From: CAZTKP01 sp964614215
Lineage (GTDB): Bacteria > UBP6 > UBA1177
Assembly: GCA_964614215.1 (NCBI GenBank)
Contig: CAZTKP010000062.1
Span: 1 to 14,579, forward strand
DNA length: 14,579 bases
Direction of reading: 5' to 3'
In this document: positions 14,564 to 14,579 of the stretch, in pieces
How positions within the stretch are numbered: the first letter of the stretch is position 1
Layout of the letters: every line of letters begins with the position of its first letter
Translations under genes and position numbers: made by a program
The notes under the pieces: generated by a model
What the model saw: only the letters and a program-made list of their open reading frames with translations
Database searches by the model: none
What the model was told of the DNA's origin: nothing

Positions 14564-14579
14564 GATTCATCCATCCTCC

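Overview
The window looks like chromosomal DNA of a Gram-negative (diderm) bacterium of roughly 40% GC, estimated by eye. It carries an Mla-type phospholipid ABC transporter, a type IV pilus alignment complex with an outer-membrane secretin, and two lipobox proteins. The gene order pilN-pilO-pilP-pilQ-aroC-aroK-aroB, the PilP sequence and the type of Cys-rich lipoprotein point to a low-GC deltaproteobacterial lineage in the broad sense (Desulfobacterota, Myxococcota or Bdellovibrionota relatives). That placement is an inference and I cannot name a genus. I see no tRNA, rRNA, CRISPR array, insertion sequence or phage gene, and no gene-free stretch longer than about 85 bases.

The plus strand, about 65-4446, is a tight five-gene cluster: mlaE (permease), mlaF (ATPase), a long mlaD-like MCE protein, an Lgt-family membrane protein, and a small lysine-rich membrane-anchored protein. 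The MCE protein has an inner-membrane anchor, an MCE domain, a long helical stretch and a C-terminal region that reads like an outer-membrane beta-barrel. This suggests one protein bridging both membranes, as described for Veillonella parvula MlaD. No mlaA, mlaB or mlaC gene is seen in the window. The last two genes are the least understood part of the region.

The minus strand, 14563 down to 4448, is one dense gene string: pilN, pilO, pilP, pilQ, aroC, aroK, aroB, a Cys-rich lipoprotein and an RND/MMPL exporter. From pilN to the lipoprotein the genes overlap or sit within about 25 bases, so co-transcription is likely. PilN/O/P form the inner-membrane and periplasmic alignment complex and PilQ is the outer-membrane pore. 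AroC, AroK and AroB are three shikimate-pathway enzymes. The lipoprotein and RND gene may be an envelope-export pair.

The two strings converge with a single base between stop codons at 4447 and no clear terminator. Four genes (mlaE, pilP, pilO and the RND gene) have better supported starts inside their longest open frames, and the coordinates given use those starts.
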